Numbered from the stretch's first letter, positions 1-7,293 are shown. The stretch is 9,073 bases of DNA from an uncultured Coriobacteriaceae bacterium (GCA_902772085.1 CACXZL010000048.1:1-9073), one strand, 5' to 3'. Made by a program: numbers and translations. The notes: generated by a model from the letters alone, not told the origin.

Positions 1-123
1 CTGGTGCAGAGCATCAATGCCGAGTACTCCGAGAAGGAACGTCACGAGCGCATCGTGGCGTACTGCAACGATGCCGCAGACATAGCGTCGAGAGCAGAGG
101 CAAAAGGAGTTAACCCCTCTTGA
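1..123 (+). CDS. C-terminal end of an unidentified protein (5' truncated by window edge)
   Basis: The first forward frame is open from base 1 to a TGA at 121-123, giving 40 residues that end in AEAKGVNPS. The residues are mostly charged and helix-favouring (for example EYSEKERHERIVAY), which reads like a genuine soluble C-terminus. Another forward frame is also open until about 115 but has a less protein-like composition. The fragment is too short to assign a family or function. Its last 14 bases overlap the 3' end of the convergent ROK-like gene, so the two genes meet tail to tail with no room for a separate terminator. The reading frame is a judgement from composition, and the beginning lies outside the window. 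Confidence 0.5.
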   Translation: MVQSINAEYSEKERHERIVAYCNDAADIASRAEAKGVNPS

Positions 124-1549
124 CGTTTTCGGCGTCTGCGAGACGTTCGAGACTCAAGGCTGCCGCTCCCAAAAACATCCGCTCGCGGTAGTCGTCTATC
201 GCCACGACCTCTGGTATGCAGTATTTCGGCAAGGCTCGCTCAAGTGCCTTGCGCACGTCCTCAAGGTCGTCCAGGGCATTTACCGACACGTACGCCACGT
301 CGGGGGATATGGTGCCGACGCTTGCGAGCAATACGTTTCTGCATATCTCAGCCAGTCCCGCAGATGTCCAGACCTTTTCGGCATAATGTCCCTTGTATTT
401 GAACCGTCGTTGATAGAACTTGGGCTCTCCCGCCATGCCATATCTGCCAAAGACCACACGACCGCCTATCACGGTTCCCTGCCCACCGTTCATATGACCA
501 AGCTGATGTCGGTAGAGTGTGAGGCTCTCATGCTCATCCTGCAAAAGATAGCAGCCCATCGCTGCGGCGTTCGTGTTGTTGTCCACATACACGGGTATGC
601 CATAGCGCTTCTCAAGCGTCTCGGCGATGTTGAAATCGCGGTCGCCCAAGCTCGGCAGATTCATGGAGCAGTAGTTCACGACACCGGGAACGAGTAGGGC
701 CACCGCATCCAAGTCCTCGATACCCACTCCGTAAAGGAAAAGCGTCTTCACGAGATCGTCTAGGTCTTGTTGTGAGAGTAATGCCTTGCTCATCTGTCCG
801 CGCACCACGCTCTCCATACCATGGAAGACTCGATAGTCCACAAGCGCGCATCTATCGATGTACATGATGTTTAGCACGAGCACCGTTTTCTGGAGGCGTG
901 GCACATGTTTTGGCGCGACGATGCAGGATGGGCTTCCGAGCGTATCGACCTCCCCTATCGTCTCAAGCAACAATCTCATGGCCTTCTTGGCCCGTTTGTC
1001 GGTATAGACCGAACGCGTGAGAGGAACCGTAACGGCGTGCGGATAGTCCTCATGCACCTGCGTATGAAGATGGGAGGCGTCCGGCGCCAGCATAATGGCC
1101 AAGATGTCCTTGCCTCGTGGAATCTCTTCGATATGCGAAAGCGTAAACTCATAGGCAATGGAGGTCATACGTGCGACTTCACGCAATCCCTCGACGAAGC
1201 GCCTGTCGATTTCCGTTATCGTCGCATCGTTGGGCACACAGACCCAGACCATTTCGGCTCCTCGCCTGTTTTCCTCTTCCAGCGTACGCGCCATCTCGTG
1301 ATAGAGCTCACGTGCATGCCATCTATCGTCAAGCACGAAATGCGTCAAAAACGCAGGCGTAGCCTCCGGAGATCGCTGTATACGCAACTCCACGACCTCA
1401 CAACCGTCTTTGTAGGGCAAAAAGGAGATGAACGCCTTTGCTTTCTCCAAGGCTACCGTCGCATGATAGCGGCCATCCCATGCCGGTATCGCACCCGAAA
1501 TAGTTTCCTGTGAAATCCAGCCGCGAAATGTCTCACTTAGCTCATTCAT
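110..1549 (-). CDS. Atypical ROK-family (sugar kinase/repressor-like) protein with unrecognised N-terminal half
   Basis: The C-terminal half of this 479-residue protein resembles the ROK fold of sugar kinases and related repressors. Visible matches are ALLVPGVVN near residues 284-292 (family GIGIPG-type), VDNNTNAAAMG near 322-332 (family ENDANAAALG), a glycine-rich loop GTVIGGRVVFGRYGMAGE at 358-375, and GAAAL near 461, as at the end of most ROK proteins. The cysteine-rich zinc motif normally following the glycine loop (CxCGxxGC) is absent, and so is a recognisable DxGGT phosphate loop. The first ~220 residues are not recognised and show no obvious helix-turn-helix, so a role as a classical NagC/XylR repressor is not supported. 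The protein may be a sugar-sensing or degenerate kinase. The start was placed at the ATG at 1547-1549 because GAGGA lies 7 nt upstream. A TTG 33 bases further out would add 11 residues but has no better site. It is divergent from the phosphatase gene. Confidence 0.72.
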   Translation of the reverse strand: MNELSETFRGWISQETISGAIPAWDGRYHATVALEKAKAFISFLPYKDGCEVVELRIQRSPEATPAFLTHFVLDDRWHARELYHEMARTLEEENRRGAEMVWVCVPNDATITEIDRRFVEGLREVARMTSIAYEFTLSHIEEIPRGKDILAIMLAPDASHLHTQVHEDYPHAVTVPLTRSVYTDKRAKKAMRLLLETIGEVDTLGSPSCIVAPKHVPRLQKTVLVLNIMYIDRCALVDYRVFHGMESVVRGQMSKALLSQQDLDDLVKTLFLYGVGIEDLDAVALLVPGVVNYCSMNLPSLGDRDFNIAETLEKRYGIPVYVDNNTNAAAMGCYLLQDEHESLTLYRHQLGHMNGGQGTVIGGRVVFGRYGMAGEPKFYQRRFKYKGHYAEKVWTSAGLAEICRNVLLASVGTISPDVAYVSVNALDDLEDVRKALERALPKYCIPEVVAIDDYRERMFLGAAALSLERLADAENVKRG

Positions 1550-1601
1550 GGCCAACGTCCTCGACTCCCGTACACAAAACAACCCAATTCGATACTACTT
1601 A

Positions 1602-1630
1602 TGTGTAAGAGTAACGCATCGGTTTGCCAA
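1602..1630 (-). promoter_or_regulatory. Possible weak promoter for the ROK-like gene
   Basis: Read on the minus strand, TTGGCA (1625-1630) is followed after 17 bases by TACACA (1602-1607). The -35 matches consensus at five of six positions, but the -10 is poor. Its -35 box overlaps the -35 box of the forward promoter because TTGCCAA is nearly palindromic at this spot. The assignment rests on pattern only. Confidence 0.25.
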
Positions 1631-1652
1631 GTGCGACAAATTTGGGTACAGT
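1624..1652 (+). promoter_or_regulatory. Probable sigma-70-type promoter for the metallophosphatase gene
   Basis: TTGCCA at 1624-1629 (five of six consensus -35 positions) and TACAGT at 1647-1652 (four of six -10 positions) are separated by 17 bases. Transcription would begin near 1659, giving a very short leader that starts close to the Shine-Dalgarno sequence AGGAGG (1660-1665). Confidence 0.4.
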
Positions 1653-1672
1653 CTTCTGTAGGAGGTTATCAC

Positions 1673-2473
1673 ATGGCAACGTATGTGTTCTCGGATGTGC
1701 ATGGGCATCACCATACGCTCGAGCGTCTGCTCGAGCGCGTTTCGCCTTCCGACGAGGACCAGATTTGGGTTCTTGGCGACATGGTGGATCGAGGGCCGGA
1801 TCCCGTATCTGTGATGCGCACGTGTCGCAACCTGACCAATGCCCATATTCTTATGGGCAACCACGAAGCCATGATGCTAGACGCCTTCAAGCACCCACGC
1901 AATCCTGGCATACGCTTCCAATGGGATATGAACGGCGGCGCCACGACCGCAAGCGGTTTGGCAAAGCTTTCCGATAGCGAGTGCCTTGATTACGTGGATT
2001 GGGTCGACAACCTTCCGCTCGGCGCCCATATCACGGTAGGCGACCAGCGATACATCCTCGTGCACGCCGGGCTCAGACCTTTGAACTTCTCCGCTCGCAG
2101 TCGCTGGACAAACACCACACTCGACGCACTTCTGAGGTATCAAAACCCCGAGGACGTGCTATGGATTCGAGACGAGTTCTGGGGGCAGCCCACCGGCTTC
2201 ATCAACGAGCGCGGAGAAGGCCCTGTCGTGATCGCGGGGCACACTCCCGTGCCATACGTAGAGCCTCTCGCAGATCTCTTCGATCGTCCTGCGCGAGACG
2301 ATGAAGGCGCGTGCCAGATCATGCACCTTGGCGCTTGCGATGCCACTGGCGGCGTTGCCGACCGCTGGGCTATCGACTGCGGCGCCGCAGGTGGGGCGGG
2401 CTGGGGCAGAATCGCCATGATACGTCTCGATGACGCCACCGAATTCTACGAGCCGGTGATCGAAGGAGACTAG
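1673..2473 (+). CDS. Calcineurin-like metallophosphoesterase (PP2A-type serine/threonine phosphatase or ApaH-like)
   Basis: This 266-residue protein carries the full metal-binding signature of the calcineurin-like phosphoesterases: SDVHG at residues 7-11 (D8, H10), GDMVDRG at 35-41 (D36), GNHE at 62-65 (N63, H64), VHAGL at 130-134 (H131) and AGHTP at 188-192 (H190). The order and spacing fit bacterial PrpA/PphA-type protein phosphatases and the related ApaH dinucleotide tetraphosphatases. These act in the cytoplasm with two divalent metals, and which substrate is used cannot be told from sequence alone. A C-terminal CGAAGGAGWG stretch fits the usual end of the fold. The ATG at 1673 was chosen over a more distant in-frame ATG at 1601 because AGGAGG sits 7 nt upstream and the family fold begins right there (MATYVFSDVHG). 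The gene is divergent from the ROK-like gene and converges on vsr with a 33-bp gap. No signal peptide is seen. Confidence 0.9.
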   Translation: MATYVFSDVHGHHHTLERLLERVSPSDEDQIWVLGDMVDRGPDPVSVMRTCRNLTNAHILMGNHEAMMLDAFKHPRNPGIRFQWDMNGGATTASGLAKLSDSECLDYVDWVDNLPLGAHITVGDQRYILVHAGLRPLNFSARSRWTNTTLDALLRYQNPEDVLWIRDEFWGQPTGFINERGEGPVVIAGHTPVPYVEPLADLFDRPARDDEGACQIMHLGACDATGGVADRWAIDCGAAGGAGWGRIAMIRLDDATEFYEPVIEGD

Positions 2474-2506
2474 CAGATTGCTTCGGCAGGGCTGACGATC
2501 CCATCC

Positions 2507-3010
2507 TTATCGATGTCTGTGCTTCCACACGACTCGACGATGCCACGGTGAAAGGAAGCCCACCTCTCTCATCCTCCCCTGCGGAAGAATGCCCAATTGC
2601 GATAGCTCAATCTCCCGCACGAGACTCTGTAAGGTGGCGTCGAAGCGGTTTTTCTTTAGCGCGCATTCCCATACCACGAGCACCGTCCATCCCTGTTCCA
2701 TCAGGCTCTGGTAATTGCGGGTATCACGCGCACGGTTTCGCTCAAACTTGGCATGCCAAAACTCTACGTTGCTCTTTGGCTCCGACAAGTTGCAGTGCGG
2801 GCATCGATGCCAGAAGCACCCATTTACAAAGATGGCGATCTTGCGCCCGGGATAGCAGATATCTGGCCGTCCGGCGCACTTCTTCCAATGCAGGCGATAG
2901 CCGGGAAGGCCCGCCTCACGCAAAGCTTGCCGTACCTTGAGTTCGGGCTTGGTGTTTTTGCTTTTGTTTGCCTGCATCACACGGCGGGTGGCCGCGCTCA
3001 CCTCTGGCAT
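2507..3010 (-). CDS. vsr: Very short patch repair (Vsr-type) DNA mismatch endonuclease
   Basis: Vsr enzymes nick DNA 5' of the T in T:G mismatches formed when 5-methylcytosine deaminates, starting very short patch repair. The 167-residue product matches the family along its length: an N-terminal MQANKSKNTKPEL segment (residues 12-24), GRPDI at 47-51 (D50, the catalytic Asp), IFVNGCFWHRCPHC at 60-73 with zinc-ligand cysteines C65, C70 and C73, and VVWECAL at 112-118 supplying C116 and the last core strand. E. coli Vsr has His where this protein has N63 just before the GCFWH motif. The C-terminus after residue ~135 is somewhat longer than in the E. coli protein. The ATG at 3008-3010 was chosen because a GGGGGG tract precedes it and the conserved region starts soon after; a GTG at 3058 would overlap the upstream gene. 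It lies 22 bp behind the DXS-like gene, probably in the same transcript. No cytosine-5 methyltransferase is in the window. Confidence 0.92.
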   Translation of the reverse strand: MPEVSAATRRVMQANKSKNTKPELKVRQALREAGLPGYRLHWKKCAGRPDICYPGRKIAIFVNGCFWHRCPHCNLSEPKSNVEFWHAKFERNRARDTRNYQSLMEQGWTVLVVWECALKKNRFDATLQSLVREIELSQLGILPQGRMREVGFLSPWHRRVVWKHRHR

Positions 3011-3032
3011 GGCAACCCCCCATGAAGCAACG

Positions 3033-4784
3033 CTAGAGTTGCAAGGCTTCGATGTCACTCACAATGTCCAACGCGGTGAAATGATAGATCTTGAAGAATT
3101 CCTCCGTGGGAACGCGATCAAGAAACTCTTTCTTTCCTCCATAGCAGAGCACACGCATGGGTGTGGGACCGAAATAACGTGCGACTTTTTCGCCGAATCC
3201 GCCACACAAGATGCCCGCCTCCAACGTGACCACCAGCGCATGGTCCTCCAAGAGCGAATCCAGCATAGATTCATCAAAGCTCGAGTAGTTAAGGGCCTCT
3301 ATGACGGTGGCCTCTAGACCGTCGCGTTCCTTAAGCAATGCAGCGGCCTCCATCGAAAGCTCCACCGAGCTCCCCAGAGAGAGGAACGCTATGCGCGACC
3401 CAGACGTCCGCATGTGCCAGCCACTCGGGCGCTTGGGATCAAACGCATCGGCACTACCCGGCAGGACCCGTTCTGGCACGCGAATGACCACGGGGCGTTC
3501 TTGTTGGTCTATGGACCAATCGAGCATGGCAAGATACTCGTCACTCGTCGCCGGAGCAAGGCAAGTGATACCGGGGACGTTTGCAGTCATCACGATATCG
3601 AGCGTTCCGGCATGCGTGGCGTCAATGTCATAAAAGCCAGCGCCAAATACGAGTACCGTGGCAGGAGATCGATTCAGCCCCAGTTCTTGTACGAACTGGT
3701 CAAACGCGCGCTGCGCAAAGGTCGCCATGACAAAAAACACCGGTTTGGCGCCACCTCGAGCCAAACCCGCGCAAAACGCGACGGCATGCTGCTCGGTGAT
3801 ACCCGTGTCGAAGAACTGACTGCCACATTCCGCACGAAACTCAGGCGTGAGTCCCACACCAGACGGCGCACCGGCGTTTACCGCAATCACGCTCTTGTCG
3901 CGCCTCATCTTCTCTCGCAGAAAGTCGCGCGTGATCTCTTGATAGCTCTGCTCCTTCTTGGCCTGGGACGGCTCGGAGAACGTGCATGCCGGCGGAATAT
4001 GATGGGCGCTCTCAGGAAACCTCTCGGCCCATGCAAAGCCCTTACCCTTGCGCGTGTGGATATGCACAACGACAGGATGACCTATACCACGCACTTCTTT
4101 GAAGGCACGCGTGAGCGCAAGAACGTCATTGCCCTCTTCCACGTAACGATAGTCGAGACCAAGAGTGCGGAAGAAATTGCTTTCGCACATACCGTGCGTC
4201 CGCCTCAACTCTGCGAGGTTGCGATAGATGCCCCCGGCGTTTGGCGCAATGGACATCTCGTTGTCGTTAAACACCACGATGAGATTCGATCCGACTTCTG
4301 CCGCATTGTCCAAGCCCTCAAAGGCCTCTCCACCGCTGAGGGCACCGTCACCAAGCACCACGATGACATTGTGCGAAAGACCGAGCAGATCGCGTGCCTT
4401 AGCCAACCCGCAACCAAGGCTCACGCCTTGAGACGTGTGGCCCGCCCGGAAAAGGTCGTATGGGCTCTCGTCTGGATTGGTGAAGCCCGTGTACTTGTTG
4501 TAGGAGCTAGGATCCAGAAAGGCTTCCTTGCGACCGGTAAGCATTTTGTGGGTATAGCATTGATGGGACACGTCAAAGACGAGTTTGTCTACAGGAAGAT
4601 CAAACACGTGGTGCAGCGCAACCGTGGCCTCGACAAAACCGAGGTTTGAACCCATGTGACCACCGGTAACGGAAACCGAACTCACAAGCGCGGAACGAAT
4701 CTCATCGCAGAGCGTAAGGAGCTCAGTCTCAGAAAGCCGACGTACGTCAGCGGGACTCTCGATGCGGTCGAGAACGCCACCCAT
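3033..4784 (-). CDS. dxs-like: 1-deoxy-D-xylulose-5-phosphate synthase-like, thiamine-diphosphate enzyme (divergent DXS)
   Basis: True DXS condenses pyruvate with glyceraldehyde 3-phosphate to feed isoprenoid (MEP), thiamine and pyridoxal synthesis. This 583-residue protein has the DXS domain order. The N-terminal thiamine domain has GGHMGSNLG at 41-49, AGHTS at 114-118 and GDGALSGGEAFEGL at 145-158 with NDN at 173-175 for Mg-ThDP. The central pyrimidine-binding domain has GITEQHAV at 328-335 (E331, catalytic Glu) and DATHAG at 388-393. A C-terminal transketolase domain follows. It is shorter than the usual ~620-640 residues, mainly between the thiamine loop and the central domain. Several positions differ from classical DXS: YxGPxDGHD is replaced by VEEGND (215-220), DRAG by FGAG (380-383), YSTF by MATF (353-356) and RYPRG by RVPER (435-439). 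The start at 4784 has GGAGG 7 nt upstream and opens with LDRIESPADVRRLS, the typical DXS N-terminus; an ATG at 4835 would add 17 unlike residues. Confidence 0.85.
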   Translation of the reverse strand: MGGVLDRIESPADVRRLSETELLTLCDEIRSALVSSVSVTGGHMGSNLGFVEATVALHHVFDLPVDKLVFDVSHQCYTHKMLTGRKEAFLDPSSYNKYTGFTNPDESPYDLFRAGHTSQGVSLGCGLAKARDLLGLSHNVIVVLGDGALSGGEAFEGLDNAAEVGSNLIVVFNDNEMSIAPNAGGIYRNLAELRRTHGMCESNFFRTLGLDYRYVEEGNDVLALTRAFKEVRGIGHPVVVHIHTRKGKGFAWAERFPESAHHIPPACTFSEPSQAKKEQSYQEITRDFLREKMRRDKSVIAVNAGAPSGVGLTPEFRAECGSQFFDTGITEQHAVAFCAGLARGGAKPVFFVMATFAQRAFDQFVQELGLNRSPATVLVFGAGFYDIDATHAGTLDIVMTANVPGITCLAPATSDEYLAMLDWSIDQQERPVVIRVPERVLPGSADAFDPKRPSGWHMRTSGSRIAFLSLGSSVELSMEAAALLKERDGLEATVIEALNYSSFDESMLDSLLEDHALVVTLEAGILCGGFGEKVARYFGPTPMRVLCYGGKKEFLDRVPTEEFFKIYHFTALDIVSDIEALQL

Positions 4785-4802
4785 ATGCCCCCCTCCCCAT
4801 TT
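4785..4802 (-). promoter_or_regulatory. Strong ribosome binding site deciding the DXS-like start
   Basis: On the minus strand the run GGGGAGGGGGG stands directly before CATATG. The GGAGG core is 7 nt from the ATG at 4782-4784. This purine block lies inside the coding frame of the longer alternative start and argues for the shorter protein. Confidence 0.65.
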
Positions 4803-4879
4803 GCAGTTGTTACCAGTATGGCTCAAATCGTCCATCGCGTAAACCGCACAAACATAAAAAGGAAAAGAATCCCCAGTTT

Positions 4880-4902
4880 GCTCAAGGCTCGGCGCTCAAG
4901 GC
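4880..4902. repeat. Short tandem direct repeat GCTCAAGGC
   Basis: GCTCAAGGC occurs at 4880-4888 and again at 4894-4902, a 14-bp period, immediately after the stop codon of the phospholipase-like gene (4903-4905, read on the minus strand). It does not fold into a good terminator hairpin. A T-rich tract follows on the minus strand around 4853-4870. The function is unknown; the repeat may be chance. Confidence 0.4.
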
Positions 4903-5853
4903 CTACTCTACGCGCTCCCCACAAAAATTGAGACCGCGCGTAAACGCAAGCGCCGCTTCCTCGTCGAAGTCGTCTTCAAACACGATGGCAAGCGCTGTGC
5001 TCAACTCGTCAAGCGCCCCGTTATACAGGTCCCAGAACGAGTCGCTTTGCACTTCATGAGTAAACGGATTCTTCCAAACGGAATGGAGGCGGTTGTCGAA
5101 GTCGCTCGTTAGCTCGGCGCGCACACGATGCGACATCGACCGCACCAACGAGTACCGCTGATGAAGTATGGGAGCCTCTATGCGAGCGAGCACGTTGGTT
5201 TTCGTCCCCTTAGGCGACCAGAACAAGTCTTGCACGACGCGGAAGCTCAACACCGCAAGCAAGTACACACGCTGCGTGGTCGGTTCATCCGCGGCAAACG
5301 GTCCGAGGGCGGACCTGCGGTAGACCTCCCCGACGATTCCGAGCATCTCGTCGCTGCCCCGCAGCACCTCTCGATAGGGACGATAGGTCTCCACCGTCTG
5401 GTTGCGCTTGACAAAAAGTACCATCTCGTCAAGGTCGCGCTCAATCTCGGCATGAACCGCTCCGCCATCGGAATAATCCAAACCCTTGACCCCCGCTTGG
5501 CATACGCCCCGCTCCCAGAAATACACCAAGGGATGTACGGCACGATCAAGCACATAATGACACGTGAACCCCGCAAGATATGCGCGCCCGACTCCGCGAT
5601 CGTTTTCTGGAAGCGCATCCACTGCCCTGCGCAGCGCCAAGAAAAGCTTCGTAGGCGACATGTGGTGCATGTCGGACCCGAAGCGTCTGAAGTCGGCAAG
5701 TGGTGGCAGAAGAAGGAGATAGAAGAGCGGGTCGGGCCCCTGACTTCCCAAAAGGAATGCATTGCGCTCGTCGGGTGTGTAGAGATCCACGAATTCCAAA
5801 GCCGATCCGAAGGCGTCTTTCCCAAAAAAGTCATGCGTAAGTATTGCCGGCAT
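4903..5853 (-). CDS. Zinc-dependent phospholipase C family protein (PF00882-like), no signal peptide
   Basis: The 316-residue product resembles the zinc-dependent phospholipase C/S1-P1 nuclease-like all-helical fold. Visible candidate metal ligands are H7 (THDFFGKDAF), LGSQGPDP at 35-42, HH at 63-64, HYVLD at 99-103 (an HxxxD pair), H107, and HAEIE at 134-138 (an HxxxE pair). The HxxxD then HxxxE order is the same as in the Bacillus cereus and Clostridium perfringens enzymes. Unlike those secreted enzymes it has no signal peptide and no N-terminal Trp that would become residue 1 after cleavage, so it is probably cytoplasmic and its substrate is unknown. Related 'LLGSQGPDPLFY' proteins are, as I recall, common in Coriobacteriia and Clostridia. 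The ATG at 5851-5853 has AAAGGAG 7 nt upstream. It is the first gene of a same-strand set with the DXS-like gene (118-bp gap) and vsr, and is divergent from the MFS gene. Confidence 0.8.
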   Translation of the reverse strand: MPAILTHDFFGKDAFGSALEFVDLYTPDERNAFLLGSQGPDPLFYLLLLPPLADFRRFGSDMHHMSPTKLFLALRRAVDALPENDRGVGRAYLAGFTCHYVLDRAVHPLVYFWERGVCQAGVKGLDYSDGGAVHAEIERDLDEMVLFVKRNQTVETYRPYREVLRGSDEMLGIVGEVYRRSALGPFAADEPTTQRVYLLAVLSFRVVQDLFWSPKGTKTNVLARIEAPILHQRYSLVRSMSHRVRAELTSDFDNRLHSVWKNPFTHEVQSDSFWDLYNGALDELSTALAIVFEDDFDEEAALAFTRGLNFCGERVE

Positions 5854-5884
5854 GTGCGTGCTCCTTTCAACGGCAGCTCTCTTA

Positions 5885-5912
5885 TCTATAGCATACCGCA
5901 GCTCACCGATAA
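5885..5912 (-). promoter_or_regulatory. Possible promoter for the phospholipase-like gene
   Basis: On the minus strand TTATCG (5907-5912) and TATAGA (5885-5890) are separated by 16 bases. The -10 is good and the -35 is moderate. It would produce a leader of roughly 25-30 nt carrying the AAAGGAG site. This is a pattern match only. Confidence 0.3.
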
Positions 5913-5916
5913 GCGT

Positions 5917-5946
5917 TTGTATCCTTACGTAGCACTCACATACGAT
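5917..5946 (+). promoter_or_regulatory. Possible promoter for the MFS transporter gene
   Basis: TTGTAT (5917-5922) is followed after 18 bases by TACGAT (5941-5946). The leader to the start codon would be about 85 nt. That leader includes a T-rich run (5962-5972) and a purine-rich stretch before the start. Other weak combinations exist nearer the gene (for example TTGTGG at about 5973), so the exact position is uncertain. Confidence 0.3.
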
Positions 5947-6037
5947 AATTCAGGGTCTGTTGCTTTTTTTGTTGTGGACACGTTTGCTTGTTCCAATGAG
6001 GGACTATTTCCCGTGAACGGGAGGAAAGGGGGGCTTC

Positions 6038-7276
6038 ATGGCTCGCACCAAGTTTACGAAGGCCGAGAAGAGCTGGATTCTGTACGACGTAGGCAACTCC
6101 GCTCTCGTTCTTTTGGCTACCAGCGTGATTCCCATCTACTTCAACTCTCTGGCCTCGGCAGATCCTGCGGTGAAAGACGTTGCCGTGGGGGCATGGGGCA
6201 CGGCCGAAACAGTCGCCTCCCTGGTCATCGCGCTGCTCATGCCCGTCTTGGGTTCGATTGCCGACATGCAGGGCATGCGCAAGAAGTTCATCGTGGGATG
6301 CGTGGGCACAGGCGCCATCGCCACCATCGCGATGGGCTTCCCTACGTACTGGCTCACCTTCCTCATCATCTACGTGATCTCTTCCATAGCGCTCAACACG
6401 TCATTTGTCTTCTACGATGCGCTGCTGGTAGATGCAACCACCGAAGAGCGCATGGACGAGGTGTCGAGTCAGGGATTCGCGTGGGGCTACGTCGGCTCAT
6501 GCATCCCCTTTGTGGCATGCCTGCTCATCGTGCTCAACGCAGAGGGCATAGGCCTCACCATGCAGACCGCAATGCTCATCGCCTTTATCATCACCGCTGC
6601 TTGGTGGGTCGCCTTCACCATCCCGATGATAAAAAACGTTGAGCAGAGAAGCTTCAAGCCACGCCAGTCCCACGCGCTGCGCAGAGCCTTCGCCGGCATC
6701 GGCTCTACCCTTCGTTCCATCTGGGCAAACAAAAGCATGCGTTACTTCGTCCTCGCCTATTTCTTCTATATCGACGGCGTCCACACCGTCATAAAGATGT
6801 CAACGAGCTACGGCTCAAACCTTGGCATCGAGGGCACGCAGCTCGTACTGGCACTTTTGGTCACGCAATTCGTCGCCTGGCCCTCTTCCATTATCTATGG
6901 CCGCCTCGGCCACACCGTCGGCACAAAGAAGATGCTGCTCGTGGGCATCGTCGGTTACTTCGGCATCACGCTCTTCGCCGCGTTCTTCCTCCGTTCGGCT
7001 CTTGAGTTCTGGATTCTTGCCATATGCGTCGGGCTCTTCCAGGGCGGAATTCAAGCACTCAGCCGTTCCGAGTTTGGCAAGCTTTGCCCGAAGGACCATG
7101 TGAACGAGTATTTTGGCTTCTTCGACATCTTCGGAAAGTATGCGGCGATTCTAGGAACGGGACTCGTATCCGTCTTTACCTTCCTCACACGCAATCCCTC
7201 GCTGGGCGTGCTCTCCGTCTCGCTCTTGTTTGTCATCGGCTTCTTCATCATGCTCAAGGTGCCCGACCGCCATTAG
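6038..7276 (+). CDS. MFS transporter of the UMF1/Atg22-like family
   Basis: This 412-residue membrane protein has about twelve hydrophobic segments. It matches the UMF1 group of the major facilitator superfamily, which is related to fungal vacuolar Atg22 effluxers. Family hallmarks are WILYDVGNSA at residues 13-22 in the first helix, the loop GSIADMQGMRKK at 72-83 (MFS motif A position), YFFYIDGVHTVIKM at 241-254, QALSRSEFGKLCPK at 339-352 and EYFGFFDIFGKYAAILG at 357-373, the last two being very characteristic. The substrate of bacterial UMF1 members is unknown; export of small molecules such as amino acids is only a guess from the fungal relatives. The ATG at 6038 is preceded by a purine-rich AAAGGGGGG block (6025-6033) and GGGAGG a little further away. 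A 27-bp inverted repeat begins 18 nt after the stop codon. The gene is divergent from the phospholipase-like gene. Confidence 0.88.
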   Translation: MARTKFTKAEKSWILYDVGNSALVLLATSVIPIYFNSLASADPAVKDVAVGAWGTAETVASLVIALLMPVLGSIADMQGMRKKFIVGCVGTGAIATIAMGFPTYWLTFLIIYVISSIALNTSFVFYDALLVDATTEERMDEVSSQGFAWGYVGSCIPFVACLLIVLNAEGIGLTMQTAMLIAFIITAAWWVAFTIPMIKNVEQRSFKPRQSHALRRAFAGIGSTLRSIWANKSMRYFVLAYFFYIDGVHTVIKMSTSYGSNLGIEGTQLVLALLVTQFVAWPSSIIYGRLGHTVGTKKMLLVGIVGYFGITLFAAFFLRSALEFWILAICVGLFQGGIQALSRSEFGKLCPKDHVNEYFGFFDIFGKYAAILGTGLVSVFTFLTRNPSLGVLSVSLLFVIGFFIMLKVPDRH

Positions 7277-7293
7277 CGTGGCTCGAGCATCCT

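Noticed and set aside
1601..1672. Longer start for the metallophosphatase at an ATG at 1601
   Set aside because: It would place the promoter and Shine-Dalgarno within the coding region and add 24 residues unlike the family.
2474..2506. Terminator between the convergent phosphatase and vsr genes
   Set aside because: The 33-bp gap contains no hairpin with a T-run.
3414..4649. 411-codon forward open frame
   Set aside because: It is antisense to the DXS-like gene, whose motifs are unmistakable; long antisense frames are common at this GC content.
5128..6642. 504-codon forward open frame
   Set aside because: It is antisense to the phospholipase-like gene and then out of frame within the MFS gene, both of which have clear family motifs.
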